Assembly: GCF_900107045.1 (NCBI RefSeq)
Contig: NZ_FNON01000002.1
Span: forward strand, 868,001-932,000
Origin: Amycolatopsis xylanica
GTDB lineage: Bacteria; Actinomycetota; Actinomycetes; Mycobacteriales; Pseudonocardiaceae
Direction: 5' to 3'
DNA length: 64,000 nucleotides
Shown here: positions 41,578 to 50,478 of the stretch, piece after piece
How the letters are laid out: every line of letters starts with the position of its first letter
Position numbering within the stretch: the stretch's first letter is position 1
Notes under the pieces: model-generated
Databases searched by the model: none
Seen by the model: only the letters and a program-made list of their open reading frames with translations
What the model was told of the DNA's origin: nothing
Made by a program: the position numbers and the translations under genes

Positions 41578-41603
41578 GCGGGATAAAGCGGGCTTTATCC
41601 CGC
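41578..41603. repeat. GGGATAAAGC palindrome
   Basis: Arms GCGGGATAAAGC and GCTTTATCCCGC with a 2-base centre. Same family as 8386-8446, 33735-33764 and 63293-63333. Confidence 0.85.
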
Positions 41604-41637
41604 AGCGCCGCACGCGGACTATTTCCGCAGGTCAGGG

Positions 41638-41686
41638 GTCGTGAGTGGTACGGCCGGTTCTAACCGGCGAAAACACTCACGACCCC
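41638..41686. repeat. GTCGTGAGTG-type repeat next to the EndoU-like gene
   Basis: Near-identical copy of 41383-41432 in the same orientation, 255 bases away, ending directly before the stop codon of the minus-strand EndoU-like gene. Confidence 0.85.
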
Positions 41687-41687
41687 A

Positions 41688-42281
41688 CTAGGCGCGGGCG
41701 GCGCGGGGGCGGAGCTGGGTCAGGATGTGGTCCCGGTCGTTCAGGAAGACGTAGCCCTCGAGCGGGAGTTCGTACGTGTTGAGGAGGCGCTCGAGGTCGG
41801 CGTACTCGTCGACCGTGAGGCGGACGTTCTCGGCGCAGAGGTGGGCGATCATCGTGTCGACCAGCTCGTCCCACTCGCCCGACCACAACAGGCCGCGGTA
41901 GTGGTCGAAATCCTCTTGGGGCAGGCGATTGGCCAGCTGGGCGAGCAGTACGTCGGCGAAGTAGCTGATGCGGCCCGCGGCGAGGTCGGCGACCGTGGGG
42001 TTGGCCGGGTCCTTCGCGGTGTCGGGGTTGCGGGTGACGCCGGGGCCCGCGATCGGGAAGGCCGTGTGGACCATGCCGTCTTCCTCGACGAGCACCACCA
42101 CGTGCACGCCGTAACGCTCGCCGGCGCAACGCCAGCGGCCGTTGTACTGGCGGCGGCGAGGTTCGCCGGGGTCGTTGGCGACGTCCTTGATGACGGCGAT
42201 GATCTGCTCGTTGGTCCAGCCGGGTGGGAACTCGCTGGTCGCCCTGCGTCCCGCACCCGGCGCATGTCCGCCACCCACCAC
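41688..42281 (-). CDS. EndoU-like nuclease domain with MafI-like immunity-type tail
   Basis: This protein of 197 residues (GTG start, GGAAGGGAG box three bases upstream; a GTG one codon later has better spacing) starts directly with the bacterial EndoU motif, GGGHAPGAG and FPPGWTNEQIIAVIKDVAND, and continues to VHVVVLVEEDGMVHTAFPI, as in C-terminal toxin domains of CdiA and MafB proteins, which are RNases. The remaining 110 residues (ADVLLAQLANRLPQEDFDHY, SGEWDELVDTMIAHLCAENV, LTVDEYADLERLLNTY) resemble MafI-type immunity proteins. There is no signal peptide or delivery domain. I therefore read it as a fusion of toxin-like and immunity-like parts; the second half is a weaker call than the first. 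Confidence 0.62.
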   Translation of the reverse strand: MVGGGHAPGAGRRATSEFPPGWTNEQIIAVIKDVANDPGEPRRRQYNGRWRCAGERYGVHVVVLVEEDGMVHTAFPIAGPGVTRNPDTAKDPANPTVADLAAGRISYFADVLLAQLANRLPQEDFDHYRGLLWSGEWDELVDTMIAHLCAENVRLTVDEYADLERLLNTYELPLEGYVFLNDRDHILTQLRPRAARA

Positions 42282-42387
42282 GAGCTCCCTTCCGATCACT
42301 GGCGAGCCTAGCCTGCTAACGGCGTATCGGAATGGACCAAAAGCGGGTACGGCGGGAGCTATTTCGCCACAAAAGCTCGCATTTCAG

Positions 42388-43668
42388 TTACACACCGTCA
42401 CTAATTCGGGTGAGGACGGCCAGCACGACCGTCGCGAAGATGAGTACGTCGGGACCGCGCAGCAGTTGGGCGAACAACCGCGTCGGGACCTGGCCGAGTA
42501 CCCGCGAGGTGACGACGCCGAGATCGTCGAACGTGGTCGGCGGGCGGGTCGCGGTGCGGATCACCGCCAGCGCCACGATCGGGAGCACCACCACGGCCAC
42601 CAGGCTCGGCATGAGGCCCAGCACCAGGCCGGCACCGGCGAGCACGACGCCCCACGCCACGGTCAGCGCCAGCATGACGAGCAGGTTGGCCAGCCAGAGT
42701 CCGCGGCCGGACGTGCCGAGCCAGCGGCGGCGGCCGTCGTTGCGCCACAGTTCGCCGACGCCGCCCGCGAACGGGATGAGTGCGCAATACGCGGTCAGCG
42801 CCACGAACACGACGTCCGGGATCGCGGGCGCCGCCGCCTTGGCCAGCACAGCGGCGATCGCCAGTGGCACCGCGGCGCCCCAGTAGCGGGCCCGGCCCGC
42901 GACGCCGAGCCAGGCGAACCGCAGCGCGGTCGGCCGCCGCAGGGAAAACCGCACCGGACGGGCAGCCGGGAGTAACGCCAGCGGGTCGAGGAAGGTCAGC
43001 GAGACCGTGCGGACGAGGCGTTCGTTCCAGCCGTCGACCAGCGCCTGACGGCCCGCGCGCGACACCGCGTCTCCGGTTCGCCACGACAGCGCACCCAGCA
43101 GGAACAGCGTCGCGGCCAGCACCTCCAGCGCGAACGGTGCGAGCTGTGCCTTGGCGACCACCAGGCCCAGCGCCGCGAGCAGCACCGGGCCGAACACCTC
43201 ACCGCGGATGGGTGGGCGTCTGGCCGTCGAGACCGAAAGCGTCGCACTGCCCAGCAGCAACGCGGCCGCCGCTGGCCACCCATCGCCGCCGACACCGCCC
43301 GCGACGCCGGTCAACGCGCCGACGTAGACGAAGAGGCCGACACCGACGCACCACACCGCCCACATGCGGCGGCCGATGAGCCTGGCGCGGTCGGCGCCCG
43401 TGAAGTCGAACCAAGTCAGCATCGCGGGCTCGGCCCACACGAAACCCCGGCGCAGCAAGGCGCGCCACATCAGGGCACCGCAGGCGACGAGCAGGCCGAG
43501 AATCGCCGGAATGTCCGCTATGGACTGTCCGAAAAGGAATGAGCGCAGCGAGTGCACCCGGAAGAACGCCTGTATCGCGATACCGACCGCGAACAATCCC
43601 AGCAAGAAGGCCGAATCTCCAGGGCGCACGCCGCCGAACCGGGGGCGGCCCGGCACCCGCAGCGTCAC
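42388..43668 (-). CDS. Multi-span ABC transporter membrane protein
   Basis: This protein of 426 residues has about eleven hydrophobic segments, for example SAFLLGLFAVGIAIQAFF, IPAILGLLVACGALMW, MWAVWCVGVGLFVYVGALTG, GEVFGPVLLAALGLVVA, LANLLVMLALTVAWGVVLAG and LVAVVVLPIVALAVI. No transport family could be assigned from motifs. Its GTG start overlaps the stop of the ATPase gene (GTGA), so it is the membrane partner of that ATPase. High hydrophobicity and lack of a binding protein suggest an exporter. Length is greater than a usual ABC-2 permease. Confidence 0.8.
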   Translation of the reverse strand: MTLRVPGRPRFGGVRPGDSAFLLGLFAVGIAIQAFFRVHSLRSFLFGQSIADIPAILGLLVACGALMWRALLRRGFVWAEPAMLTWFDFTGADRARLIGRRMWAVWCVGVGLFVYVGALTGVAGGVGGDGWPAAAALLLGSATLSVSTARRPPIRGEVFGPVLLAALGLVVAKAQLAPFALEVLAATLFLLGALSWRTGDAVSRAGRQALVDGWNERLVRTVSLTFLDPLALLPAARPVRFSLRRPTALRFAWLGVAGRARYWGAAVPLAIAAVLAKAAAPAIPDVVFVALTAYCALIPFAGGVGELWRNDGRRRWLGTSGRGLWLANLLVMLALTVAWGVVLAGAGLVLGLMPSLVAVVVLPIVALAVIRTATRPPTTFDDLGVVTSRVLGQVPTRLFAQLLRGPDVLIFATVVLAVLTRISDGV

Positions 43669-44270
43669 ACGAACTCCAGCACGCTGTCCGCGGCCTCCAG
43701 CAGCGGCGGGTGGTGCGTCGCGACGACGACAGCGGCGCCCGCCGCGGTCGACCGCGCGATCAGCGAGGTCAGCCACTCCTTGCCCGCGACGTCCAGCGCC
43801 CGTTCCGGCTCGTCGAGCAGCAGCACATCGTGTGGCCTGACCGTGGCGCCGAGCAGCATCAGCCGACGTCGCTGCCCTGCTGAGAAGGCGCCTGCCGCCA
43901 GGTTCGCGCGCTCGCCGAGACCGGCGTCTTCGAGCAACGCGCCGAAGTCGCCGAGCGTGATGCCGAAGGAACCGGCGAGCAACTCCAGGTGCTGGGTCGG
44001 GGTCAGCTCGGCGAAGAAGTCCGAGTCGTCCATCAGCACCGAAACCCGCCTGCGGAATGCGACATCCCGTTCGTCCGGCGACATTCCGGCCACCGTGATC
44101 GCGCCACTCGTCGGCTCTTGCGTGCCGTAGAGACAGCGCAGCAGCGTCGACTTGCCCGCGCCGTTCGGGCCGATGATCGCCGCGCATTCGCCGGGCTCGA
44201 CGAGCAGATCGAGCTCGGAGAACAGCCAGTCGTCGGCGATCCGGACGCCGACACCGCTCGCCTTGATCAC
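43665..44270 (-). CDS. ABC transporter ATPase
   Basis: This 201-residue ATPase has Walker A IGPNGAGKST, the unusual signature GAFSAGQRRR in place of LSGGQ, Walker B DVLLLDEPERALD and the switch His in VVVATHHPP. Short length and the FSAGQ signature are typical of exporter-type ATPases of this class. It overlaps the LLM gene upstream (GTGA) and the membrane-protein gene downstream (GTGA). All three genes are thus one transcription unit. Confidence 0.9.
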   Translation of the reverse strand: MIKASGVGVRIADDWLFSELDLLVEPGECAAIIGPNGAGKSTLLRCLYGTQEPTSGAITVAGMSPDERDVAFRRRVSVLMDDSDFFAELTPTQHLELLAGSFGITLGDFGALLEDAGLGERANLAAGAFSAGQRRRLMLLGATVRPHDVLLLDEPERALDVAGKEWLTSLIARSTAAGAAVVVATHHPPLLEAADSVLEFV

Positions 44271-45139
44271 TTCAGCAGCTCGATGACCGGCGCGAAGCTC
44301 TCCAAGCTCCCTTCGAGCACGGTCACGTACGTGAAGCCGAAACGTTCGCGGTTCGCGCGGATCTGCTCGGCCATCTGCTCGTGGGTACCGCACAGGAGGG
44401 TCGGGATCTGGCCGACCTGCTCGGTCGTCAGCCCGTCCATCTGCTTCGCGGCCTCCTCGATCGCGCCTGCCCGGTCGTTCGTGACGACCACGCGGGGCGT
44501 GAGCACGTTGAACTCGACCTGGCGCCCGTTGAGCTTCCCTCGGACGAACTCGATCCGTTCCAAGATGCCCTCGGCGTGCTCGGCCCTGATCTGCGCGCCA
44601 TCGGGGACCTTGGCCGCCCCGGGAAACCCGATGATGTCGGCGTGCTCGGCGGCGAGGGTGAGCAGGCGGTCGCCTCGACCGGCGATGAGCAACGGCGGTC
44701 CCGGCTTCTGCACCGGCGCCGGCTGGTGATCGGGATCGGCGTAGAGCCGCTTGAGCTCCTTGACCGTGTGCTCGAGATGGTCGACGCGCTTGCTCGCGGA
44801 CGGCCACGGCATGCCGGTCGACTCGAACTCCTCCTTGATGTACCCGGCGCCGAGTCCGAGTTCGAGCCTGCCGTCGATGAACAGGTCGGTCCCGGTGACC
44901 TCGCGGGCCAGCAGCACCGGGTTGTAGAAGGCGGCGTTGAGCACGTAAGTGTTGAGCCGCACGCGTTCGGTCGCCTCGGCGGCGAGCACCAGCGCGGGGA
45001 ACGGCGGCGCCATCCAGAGGTGGTCGGCCGCGCCGATCACGTCGAAGCCGAGGTCCTCGGCCTTGCGGCACTTCTCGGCCCATGCGGTACGCGATGCGGG
45101 CACGACCATGTTGACGCCGAACCTGAAATCCCCAGTCAT
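44267..45139 (-). CDS. LLM class F420-dependent oxidoreductase
   Basis: This 290-residue protein is a luciferase-like monooxygenase fold TIM barrel of the F420 group found in mycobacteria and actinomycetes. Conserved parts are RFGVNMVVPASRTAWAEKCR, GFDVIGAADHLWMAPPFPA, LGLGAGYIKEEFESTGMPW, with the basic substrate loop, and GRGDRLLTLAAEHADIIGFP. The cofactor assignment to F420 is by subfamily style, not by a residue test. The ATG at 45139 is the first start; the gene heads the three-gene operon with the ABC pair, which may export its product. The substrate is unknown. Confidence 0.88.
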   Translation of the reverse strand: MTGDFRFGVNMVVPASRTAWAEKCRKAEDLGFDVIGAADHLWMAPPFPALVLAAEATERVRLNTYVLNAAFYNPVLLAREVTGTDLFIDGRLELGLGAGYIKEEFESTGMPWPSASKRVDHLEHTVKELKRLYADPDHQPAPVQKPGPPLLIAGRGDRLLTLAAEHADIIGFPGAAKVPDGAQIRAEHAEGILERIEFVRGKLNGRQVEFNVLTPRVVVTNDRAGAIEEAAKQMDGLTTEQVGQIPTLLCGTHEQMAEQIRANRERFGFTYVTVLEGSLESFAPVIELLK

Positions 45140-45160
45140 GGTTCCAAACTACCCAAAACG

Positions 45161-45202
45161 AGGAAGGCCTCCCTCACCATTTTCGGTGAGAGAGGCCTTC
45201 CC
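45161..45202. terminator. Hairpin after the PEP carboxykinase gene
   Basis: Arms AGGAAGGCCTCCCTCACC and GGTGAGAGAGGCCTTCCC (one mismatch) around a 6-base loop, 12 bases past the pckG stop, between pckG and the LLM gene start. Confidence 0.85.
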
Positions 45203-45214
45203 CGGATATTCGCT

Positions 45215-47038
45215 TTAGCCCAGGCGCTGCTTGAGCGCGGCGAGCTCGTCACGAAGCGACGACGGGACCTTGTCGCCGATCTTGTCGAACCACTCTTCGA
45301 TCAGCGGGATCTCCTTGCGCCACTCGTCGGCCTCGACGCCGAGCGCGGCCTGGATGTCCTCGATCGGCTCGGACAGGCCGTCGGTGTCGAGGTCCTCGGC
45401 GTTCGGCACGAAACCGATCGGCGTCTCGACGGCGTTGCCGCGACCCTCGACGCGCTCGATGACCCACTTGAGCACGCGCGAGTTCTCGCCGAAGCCCGGC
45501 CACAGGAACCGGCCGTCGTCGCCGCGGCGGAACCAGTTCACGTAGAAGATCTTCGGGAGCTTGTCCGCGTCGGCGTTCTTGCCCAGCGACAGCCAGTGCT
45601 TGAAGTAGTCGCCGGCGTGGTAGCCGAGGAACGGCAGCATGGCCATCGGGTCGCGGCGGACGTTGCCGACCGCGCCCGCGGCCGCGGCCGTGGTCTCCGA
45701 CGACATGGTGGCGCCCATGAACACGCCGTGCTGCCAGTCGCGGGCCTCGTTGACCAGCGGGACCGTGGTCTTGCGGCGGCCACCGAACAGGATCGCCGAG
45801 ATGGGCACGCCCTTCGGGTCGTCCCACTCCGGCGCCAAGATCGGGCACTGCGACATCGGCGTGCAGTAGCGCGAGTTCGGGTGGGCGGCCTTCTCGTCCG
45901 AGTCGGGCGTCCAGTCCTGCTTCTTCCAGGAGGTGGCGTGCTCGGGCGTGCCCTCCATGCCCTCCCACCAGATGTCGCCGTCGTCGGTCAGCGCGACGTT
46001 GGTGAACACCGTGTTGCCCTTGTCGATGGTGCGCATCGCGTTGGGGTTGGTGTGCCAGTCGGTGCCCGGCGCGACGCCGAAGAAGCCGAACTCGGGGTTG
46101 ACCGCGTACAGGCGGCCGTCCTCGCCGAACCGCATCCACGCGATGTCGTCGCCGAGCGTCTCGGCACGCCAGCCGGGGATGGTCGGCTGCAGCATGGCCA
46201 GGTTGGTCTTGCCGCAGGCGGACGGGAACGCCGCCGCGACGTAGTGGACCTTGTTCTCCGGCGAGATGAGCTTGAGGATGAGCATGTGCTCGGCGAGCCA
46301 GCCCTCGTCACGGGCCATCACCGAGGCGATGCGCAGCGAGTAGCACTTCTTGCCCAGCAAGGAGTTTCCGCCGTAGCCGGAGCCGTAGCTCCAGATCGCG
46401 CGTTCCTCCGGGAAATGCGAAATGTACTTGGTTTCGTTGCAGGGCCAGGGAACGTCTTTCTGGCCCGGCTCGAGCGGCGCGCCGACCGAGTGCAGCGCCG
46501 GCACGAATTCACGCTCGGTGCCGTCTTCGGTGACGAATTTCTCGAGTGCCGCAGCGCCCGCACGCGTCATCACCCGCATTGACGCCACAACGTAAGCGAA
46601 ATCGGTGATCTCGATACCCAGTTTGGGGTTTTCGTCCCCGAGCGGCCCCATACAGAACGGGATGACGTACATGGTGCGACCACGCATCGAGCCACGGAAC
46701 AGCTCGGTCATCGTGGCTTTCATCTCGTCGGGGTGGGCCCAGTGGTTCGTGGGGCCGGCGTCCTCTTTGTCCAGTGAGCAGATGAAGGTGCGCTCTTCCA
46801 CCCGCGCGACGTCGTTCGGGTCCGAAGCGGCCCAGAACGAGTTCGGGCGCGACTTGAGCTGCACGAACGTGCCGGCCTCGACCAGCTCCGCGTTGATCCG
46901 AGCGGACTCCTCCTCGGATCCGTCCACCCACACGACCCGGTCCGGGGTGGTCAGCTCCGCGACCTCCCGCACCCAGGACAGCACGCCACTGTGCGTCGTC
47001 GGCGCTGTATCCAGTCCGGGGATGGCGACTGCGGTCAT
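45215..47038 (-). CDS. pckG: Phosphoenolpyruvate carboxykinase (GTP)
   Basis: This protein of 607 residues has the size and motifs of GTP-dependent PEPCK. The kinase-1a P-loop is [15 protein letters not shown] with the reactive cysteine, the kinase-2 metal Asp lies in [12 protein letters not shown], and the conserved substrate loop is [16 protein letters not shown] binding is consistent with [17 protein letters not shown] and the C-terminal [20 protein letters not shown]. The enzyme converts oxaloacetate to PEP in gluconeogenesis. The ATG at 47038 follows a GGAGAAG box; the frame is open for 45 codons upstream but has no family similarity. It has a long leader and is transcribed alone. Confidence 0.96.
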   Translation of the reverse strand: MTAVAIPGLDTAPTTHSGVLSWVREVAELTTPDRVVWVDGSEEESARINAELVEAGTFVQLKSRPNSFWAASDPNDVARVEERTFICSLDKEDAGPTNHWAHPDEMKATMTELFRGSMRGRTMYVIPFCMGPLGDENPKLGIEITDFAYVVASMRVMTRAGAAALEKFVTEDGTEREFVPALHSVGAPLEPGQKDVPWPCNETKYISHFPEERAIWSYGSGYGGNSLLGKKCYSLRIASVMARDEGWLAEHMLILKLISPENKVHYVAAAFPSACGKTNLAMLQPTIPGWRAETLGDDIAWMRFGEDGRLYAVNPEFGFFGVAPGTDWHTNPNAMRTIDKGNTVFTNVALTDDGDIWWEGMEGTPEHATSWKKQDWTPDSDEKAAHPNSRYCTPMSQCPILAPEWDDPKGVPISAILFGGRRKTTVPLVNEARDWQHGVFMGATMSSETTAAAAGAVGNVRRDPMAMLPFLGYHAGDYFKHWLSLGKNADADKLPKIFYVNWFRRGDDGRFLWPGFGENSRVLKWVIERVEGRGNAVETPIGFVPNAEDLDTDGLSEPIEDIQAALGVEADEWRKEIPLIEEWFDKIGDKVPSSLRDELAALKQRLG

Positions 47039-47356
47039 CTCGTCTTCTCCTGACTCCGCGACGACAGATAACCCGCACGGAGAACGACGCTGTCCTCGTG
47101 CGGGCTGCATTGCCGGCGACCGAATGGCTTCGCGCACCGCCGGGAAGGCGGTGTGCTGGTTTGGGGATTCCACGAGGGTAGCCGGATGACCGCCAGGTAA
47201 CCGAGAGCTGTCCTGTCGGTTCTCTCACAAGAACGATAAGGGAATCGATTCAGTATCACCGGAATGGGCCATCCGGCGAAAATCTTCCGGTGAGCCAAAA
47301 CACAAGATCCCCGTATGCCGGGCGGCATACGGGGACCTGATTGTGACCTGGGTTAC
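47039..47356. other. 318-base pckG leader and promoter region
   Basis: No gene was found. Near the pckG start two hairpins are possible: CCCGCAC with GTGCGGG (47073-47104) and GCACCGCC with GGCGGTG (47132-47154), so the transcript may have a structured 5' leader. At 47308-47335 lies a perfect hairpin, TCCCCGTATGCC with GGCATACGGGGA, that ends the calcium-motif gene. The sequence between about 47200 and 47300 is AT-richer and probably holds the promoter. Confidence 0.65.
47308..47335. terminator. Terminator after the calcium-motif protein gene
   Basis: Perfect 12-base arms TCCCCGTATGCC and GGCATACGGGGA around a GGGC loop, 21 bases downstream of the stop of the minus-strand gene. Confidence 0.85.
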
Positions 47357-48049
47357 TTAATTGGGACTAATCCACTGCCCGGTGACGGAATCGATCTTCG
47401 CGACACCCTCGAGGGTTTCCGTGCCCGCGCCGCCCCAAGCCGCGTCCGCGGCCGGGTCGCCGGAGTCCATCAGGCCGCTGGCCTTCTCGGTCCATTCGCC
47501 CTTGCCGGTGTGCTCGAGCGTCGTCGAGTGCCCGCTGGAGTCGATCTGCACCGCGACGTCGGCCTCGCCGTCACCGTCCTTGTCGGTGAACGCGATCGTG
47601 CCGCCGTCCTTGGTGTGCACCACGGCGGTGTCGTTGACGCCGTCGTTGTTGGTGTCGACGGTGGCCGCGCCGACGTCGACCTCGCCCTTGTCGGGCAGGT
47701 CGGCGGTGATGTGGCCGCCCGATCCGGCCTGCTTGCCGGAGTCGTCGTCGCCACCGTGCGAGCCGCCCGCGTTGATCCAGTGGCCGGTGGAGTCGTCGTA
47801 CACGGCCTTCTCGGTGACGTTGCCCTGGTCGTCGAGCCGGGCGAACTGGTCGGCGACACCGTCGTGGTTGGTGTCGATGAACGCCTGCGCCGTACCGTCG
47901 GGGTTCTCGACGATCGCCGTGTCGGCGACGCCGTCCTTGTCGAGGTCGTAGTTGACCTCGGCCGAGTAGTCCTGACCGTCGGCGTGGATCGTCATGCCTG
48001 CGGTGCTGTTGGCGTCAGCGTCCGTTCCGCCACTCTCGTCGACCCACAC
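47357..48049 (-). CDS. Acidic protein with four calcium-type DxDxDG repeats (DUF6802-like)
   Basis: This 230-residue acidic protein has no signal peptide or membrane segment. Four EF-hand-like loops are visible, DLDKDGVADT, DTNHDGVADQ, DTNNDGVNDT and DKDGDGEADV, each with Asp/Asn at alternate positions and Gly at six, of the thrombospondin type 3/calcium-binding kind. The beginning MWVDESGGTDADA and the ending VTGQWISPN are conserved in actinomycete proteins that I recall as DUF6802-like, function unknown. Calcium binding is an inference from the motifs. The start is a GTG. It precedes the dynamin gene cluster on the same strand, downstream of it. Confidence 0.78.
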   Translation of the reverse strand: MWVDESGGTDADANSTAGMTIHADGQDYSAEVNYDLDKDGVADTAIVENPDGTAQAFIDTNHDGVADQFARLDDQGNVTEKAVYDDSTGHWINAGGSHGGDDDSGKQAGSGGHITADLPDKGEVDVGAATVDTNNDGVNDTAVVHTKDGGTIAFTDKDGDGEADVAVQIDSSGHSTTLEHTGKGEWTEKASGLMDSGDPAADAAWGGAGTETLEGVAKIDSVTGQWISPN

Positions 48050-48143
48050 GGGACATGCCCCCTTTGAGCTGCCTGGATGTTTTCGCTAAGCCTATGACTC
48101 ACGGTAGGCCTGTCCGGTTCCCGGCCACAACCGGATCACACGG

Positions 48144-49970
48144 TCAGGCCTTGTCGCGCAGCGTGCGCATGCGGGCGAGCAGCGCTTCGGCACGGTCGCG
48201 ACCATCGGAAACACCGCTGAGCCGCTTCGCCACGATCGCGATCGTCTTGGCCCGCTCCTGCGCGCCCATCTTGATCGTCTTGTCGACTTCCTTCATCTCG
48301 GCTTCGATGGCGTCGATGCGCCTGCTGAGCGCCTCGTCGAGCGCCATGGTCAGCTGCTGCTCCGCCTCGATGAGCTGCTCGGCGACCAGCTGGTCCAATG
48401 TGGAACGCGCGTCGGCGATCGCCTCGACGAGCCACTGCTTCATGTGCTGCTTGTCGGCCGCGTGCTTGCGCGTGCGCGCCATCCACCAGCCGGCGCCGAG
48501 CCCGATGACGATCGTCGCGGGCAGGATCACCGGGTTCAGGATCGCGACGCCCGCGAGCGGCAGCGCGGCGACCTTCCCGGCGCCGAGACCGCCGGAGATC
48601 CCCATGAAGACGAGCAGTTTGTCCTCGGCGGTCGGCGGCTTCTTCTCCGGCGGCCGCAGCACGACCGGCGGGCCGCCCGCGCGGGCGAACTGGGCGCGGA
48701 TGACGTCGAGTTCCTCTGGCGAGAACAACTCGGAGAGCGAGACGTTCGTGACCTGGTTCAGGCGCTGGGCGAGCAGCATCGACACGCGCTGCGACGTGGT
48801 CTGCAACGCGATGTCGACCTGCTGCGGCAGCGCCGCGAGGTCGTCGCGCTTGGCGGCCTCGATGACCTGGCGGAAGTGCGTCTGCGCGTCCCGCATCTGA
48901 CGGCTGCTCTCGTGCCCGATCTCGACGCGGGTGCGCTGCACCTCGCCACGCAGTTTCAGCTGCCAGCCCCGCGTCGACGTGCGGCGCTCGGCCATGAGCT
49001 GCTCACGCCGCTCGCGCAGCTGCTCGGCCTCGGCCTCACCGGCGGACAACGCGCGGCTTTCGGCCTGGAGTTTGGCTTTCTGTTCGGCCAAGGCACTCGA
49101 CAACGCGCGCATGGTGTTGGCTTCACCCAGCATCGCCGAACGCCCGACGAGCATTTCCTGCAGCGCGCCCTGCAAGGCGGCGATGCCGGACTTCTCGCGC
49201 AGCATCCCGGCGGCCTGCTCGTTCGGCGCCTTGCCCGCCATTTCGAACATGCGGGCCGAAACCGGATAGAACGTCGCGTCGGCGAACCTGGGCGCGTGCT
49301 CGGCCAGCAGCTGCTTGTCGGCTTCGAGCACCTCACGCCAGCCGCGGAAGGCGTCCGTTTTGGACAGTGCGAACAACACCGTCTCGACCCGGTCGCCGAC
49401 CTTGCTCAGGAACTGCAGCTCGGTCGAGGTGAACGGGGCGGAGGCGTCGACCACGAACAGCAGCGCGGTCGCGCTCGACGCGGCCTCCATCGCCAGCTCA
49501 CCGTGCATCGAGTCGAGCCCGCCGACCCCCGGAGTGTCCACAATCGACACCCGCTCCAGCAGCGGGATCGGCCCGCTGACCTCGACGTAACGCGGCGGCA
49601 GCTGGCCTTCAGGCAGTTCGTGCGCGGCGGAGACCCAGTTGATCAGCTGGTCGAGCCTGATCGGCACCGGCGCGAGCTGGCCGGGGTAGCACGCCTGGGC
49701 GCCCCACTCGGCCGCGTGCTCGAACACCAGATACGTCGCGGTCGCGACATCGGCGTCGACCGGGGACAGGCCCGGCGTCGCGAGCATGGCGTTGACCAGC
49801 GAACTCTTGCCGCGGTTCGTCTCGCCGACGACTACGACCGAAGGGCGCTTGGGCCTGGCCTTGCGTACTTCGTCGACCCACTTGGCGCCGTCGGGGTCGA
49901 TCTCCCGCAGCAACGTCAGCAGCTGGTCGCGGGTCGCCTGTACCTGCTGCGGCAAACTCGGAGCGGTCAC
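48144..49970 (-). CDS. Dynamin-like GTPase with membrane segment (IniA/DynA-like)
   Basis: This 608-residue protein has a GTPase domain with P-loop VVVVGETNRGKSSLVNAM (about residues 45-62), switch region DADVATATYL, G3 IVDTPGVGG and G4-like FALSKTDAF, followed by long helical stalk segments and a hydrophobic paddle (VAALPLAGVAILNPVILPA, IVIGLGAGWWMA). It ends with a coiled-coil stretch. This build matches actinobacterial dynamin-like proteins such as DynA/DynB and IniA, which remodel membranes. The GTG start overlaps the stop of the GrpE-like gene (TAGTG), so both are translated together. It may work with the second dynamin upstream. Confidence 0.9.
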   Translation of the reverse strand: MTAPSLPQQVQATRDQLLTLLREIDPDGAKWVDEVRKARPKRPSVVVVGETNRGKSSLVNAMLATPGLSPVDADVATATYLVFEHAAEWGAQACYPGQLAPVPIRLDQLINWVSAAHELPEGQLPPRYVEVSGPIPLLERVSIVDTPGVGGLDSMHGELAMEAASSATALLFVVDASAPFTSTELQFLSKVGDRVETVLFALSKTDAFRGWREVLEADKQLLAEHAPRFADATFYPVSARMFEMAGKAPNEQAAGMLREKSGIAALQGALQEMLVGRSAMLGEANTMRALSSALAEQKAKLQAESRALSAGEAEAEQLRERREQLMAERRTSTRGWQLKLRGEVQRTRVEIGHESSRQMRDAQTHFRQVIEAAKRDDLAALPQQVDIALQTTSQRVSMLLAQRLNQVTNVSLSELFSPEELDVIRAQFARAGGPPVVLRPPEKKPPTAEDKLLVFMGISGGLGAGKVAALPLAGVAILNPVILPATIVIGLGAGWWMARTRKHAADKQHMKQWLVEAIADARSTLDQLVAEQLIEAEQQLTMALDEALSRRIDAIEAEMKEVDKTIKMGAQERAKTIAIVAKRLSGVSDGRDRAEALLARMRTLRDKA

Positions 49971-50428
49971 TATGGCCGTTTCGTGTAGACGGTGACGATC
50001 GGGGCGCGCAACAGCTTGTCATGGTCGGCGAACCCGACGACCTCGGTCTCGGCGACCGTGCCTGCCAGCGCCTCGTCGTCGGTCGGGGTCGCGCCACCGG
50101 CCTCGTGCAGCGCCGGGTCGAACCGGTCGCCGTCGGGACGCAGTGCGCGCACGCCGATCTCGGCGAGGCCGTGTTCGATGCGCTCGACCACGCCGCCACT
50201 GCGTGCGCGGTCCATCGCGTAGAGACAGAGCTGGATCAAGGAGCGCCGGTCGGCCAGGGCTTGCTCGAGGTCGGCAGGAGCGGCGGTCGCGATAACGGGC
50301 TGCACATCGGGTTCCGACGCGGTCTGCGCCGCGACGGTTCCGCCGGTGTCGGTTCCGTCAGCTTCGGCGATGATCTGCGCGATGCCTGCCGCGGCGATCT
50401 GCCCGGTGGGCACGTCGTCCGGATTCAT
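49970..50428 (-). CDS. GrpE-like nucleotide exchange factor-type protein
   Basis: This 152-residue protein ends with a GrpE-like head: LIQLCLYAMDRARSGGVVER and HEAGGATPTDDEALAGTVAE, then GFADHDKLLRAPIVTVYTKR, reminiscent of the beta-domain of GrpE. The N-terminal part is short and low in complexity, so the long coiled-coil stalk of authentic GrpE is missing. No dnaK or Hsp70-like gene is present in this window. It may instead serve the dynamins that flank it. The ATG gives a plausible start, and the stop overlaps the dynamin GTG by one base. Confidence 0.78.
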   Translation of the reverse strand: MNPDDVPTGQIAAAGIAQIIAEADGTDTGGTVAAQTASEPDVQPVIATAAPADLEQALADRRSLIQLCLYAMDRARSGGVVERIEHGLAEIGVRALRPDGDRFDPALHEAGGATPTDDEALAGTVAETEVVGFADHDKLLRAPIVTVYTKRP

Positions 50429-50478
50429 GGCATCAGTGTGCTGGAACCCGCCGTCGCCGGGGTGCGAAACAGCCGAAT

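Noticed and set aside
42332-42387. A further small gene between the EndoU-like and transporter genes
   Set aside because: Frames here are short, lack ribosome-binding sites, and the longest overlaps the minus-strand transporter gene.
43665-45083. Upstream extension of the ABC ATPase frame through the LLM gene
   Set aside because: The ATPase proper begins at 44270 with a GTGA overlap; the upstream part is an out-of-frame reading of the LLM gene.
44381-46582. 733-codon plus-strand frame over the LLM and pckG genes
   Set aside because: It spans two unrelated minus-strand genes with complete motifs, including the intergenic terminator, so it cannot be a gene.
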